Made by a program: the position numbers and the translations under genes. The notes beneath the pieces were generated by a model. That model ran no database searches. It saw only the letters and a list, made by a program, of their open reading frames with translations, and was not told the origin of the DNA. Positions 5,472 to 6,078 of a DNA stretch of 6,078 nucleotides are shown here, piece after piece; positions within the stretch are counted from its first letter, which is position 1, and every line of letters starts with the position of its first letter. The DNA comes from Acetobacteraceae bacterium (GTDB lineage: Bacteria; Pseudomonadota; Alphaproteobacteria; Acetobacterales; Acetobacteraceae). Location: the NCBI GenBank assembly GCA_019689515.1, contig JADGHI010000252.1, positions 1 through 6,078 of the forward strand, in the 5' to 3' direction.

Positions 5472-6078
5472 CGCGCGGCCGGACTCCCTCCCGCCGGGTC
5501 GGCAGCGGCGCCTCGACGCCGAGGCTGAGCGCGAGACCGAGCGCGAGCCACGCCATCCGGTTGCCCAGATCCGTCGAGACCAGGATCGCCACCGCCATCG
5601 GCAGCACCAGCGCGGCGATGCGCGCCGCCCGGCCGGGCGCCACACGCGCGCCGAGCGCCAGCGCCGCGACTCCCGCGCCGCCGAAGGCGAGCAGCCAGAG
5701 CGCGAATCCCGGAAGTCCGCCCTCGGCCAGCGTTTCGAGTGCGTGGTTGTGCGGATAGAGGCCACGCCGCTCGCCGAAGCCGGCGGCGATGGCGAAGCCG
5801 CCGGTGCCGAGGCCGAAGGGCATCGCCTCGCCGGCCCGCATCAGCGCCTCGGACCAGAGCTGCGCGCGGCCGGAGGATTCGGCGAGATCGGGCCCCGTCA
5901 GGCGCTCGAGGGTGCGCAGCCCGGTGGCGCGTGACGGATCGGCGAGCAGCAGGGCGAGGCCCGCGAGCACGGCGAAGCCCAGCAGCAGGACCCAGGCCAG
6001 GGCCTCGATCGGCCGGCCGCCGCGCCAGAGCCGCAGCGCCGGAGCCAGGCCGGGGGCGAGGCCGAGCCCGGCCAGCGC
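5464..6078 (-). CDS. O-antigen polymerase / ligase family (Wzy_C) membrane protein, 5' end outside window
   Basis: The last 204 residues of a multi-pass inner-membrane protein; the frame has no stop up to the window edge, so its start is beyond 6078. Numbering within the visible part: a membrane segment at about 26-47, then a hydrophilic, probably periplasmic loop (48-120) with GRAQLWSEAL (70-79), PFGLGTGGFA (87-96) and YPHNHALETLAEGGLPG (108-124), followed by two or three membrane segments (121-145, 151-170, 172-188). The R-x2-LW, G-x-GTG-x-F and YPHN-x2-LE-x2-AE-x-G pattern is the classic signature of the Wzy/WaaL superfamily; Arg71 and His110 are candidates for the conserved loop Arg and His. 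Such proteins polymerise undecaprenyl-linked repeat units or transfer the glycan to an acceptor, including lipid A core, protein, or none in exopolysaccharide systems. Which role applies here cannot be decided from sequence. The gene runs straight into the phosphoglycosyl transferase, so the two are probably co-transcribed. Confidence 0.85.
   Translation of the reverse strand, partial: ALAGLGLAPGLAPALRLWRGGRPIEALAWVLLLGFAVLAGLALLLADPSRATGLRTLERLTGPDLAESSGRAQLWSEALMRAGEAMPFGLGTGGFAIAAGFGERRGLYPHNHALETLAEGGLPGFALWLLAFGGAGVAALALGARVAPGRAARIAALVLPMAVAILVSTDLGNRMAWLALGLALSLGVEAPLPTRREGVRPRDV
5484..5492 (-). promoter_or_regulatory. Putative ribosome binding site of the phosphoglycosyl transferase
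   Basis: The minus strand reads GGGAGGGAG 12 bases before the ATG at 5471, inside the last codons of the upstream polymerase-like gene. The spacing is longer than ideal, so translation may depend partly on coupling through the 8-nt ATGTATGA overlap. Confidence 0.35.

Noticed and set aside
5472..5765. N-terminal extension of the phosphoglycosyl transferase up to 5765
   Set aside because: The extra 98 residues are Arg/Ser/Trp-rich and overlap the polymerase-like gene in another frame; the family's N-terminus begins naturally at MYERWGKRALD.

Overview
This window looks like part of a cell-surface polysaccharide (O-antigen, capsule or exopolysaccharide) locus from a very GC-rich bacterium. By eye the window is well over 70% GC, with G or C at nearly every third codon position. 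The protein types and base composition would fit a high-GC alphaproteobacterium such as the Acetobacteraceae, but that placement is inference; nothing here fixes the taxon. All six genes I can support are on the minus strand, so they are transcribed from right to left. The many long plus-strand reading frames are shadows that GC-rich DNA produces opposite real genes.

Layout in transcription order: (1) the 3' part of a Wzy polymerase / O-antigen-ligase-like membrane protein (6078 to 5464, its start lies outside the window); (2) a small phosphoglycosyl transferase of the PglC/WbaP type (5471 to 4728), overlapping gene 1 by 8 nt; (3) a 136-nt gap with hairpins; (4) a DegT/DnrJ/EryC1/StrS-type PLP sugar aminotransferase (4591 to 3392); (5) a WbuB-like GT4 glycosyltransferase (3362 to 2070); (6) a non-hydrolysing UDP-GlcNAc 2-epimerase of the WecB/MnaA family (2070 to 958), start overlapping the previous stop by one base; (7) a second GT4 glycosyltransferase (961 to beyond base 1), joined by an ATGA overlap and cut by the window edge.

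How the genes could work together: the aminotransferase and the epimerase make nucleotide-activated amino sugars in the cytoplasm. The phosphoglycosyl transferase loads the first sugar-1-phosphate onto undecaprenyl phosphate at the inner membrane. The two GT4 enzymes add further sugars. The Wzy/ligase-like protein would polymerise or transfer the flipped product in the periplasm. Several expected partners are absent and must lie elsewhere if the pathway is complete: a 4,6-dehydratase, an N-acetyltransferase, a flippase, and an enzyme using UDP-ManNAc.

I do not see a new type of system. The most unusual place is 4592-4886. There the phosphoglycosyl transferase frame runs about 50 codons past its usual family end into DNA that drops to about 46% GC (4741-4810). 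That DNA has non-coding-like codon use, repeated ATCAACCA motifs and several hairpins. The simplest reading is an intergenic regulatory region that the gene now reads into.
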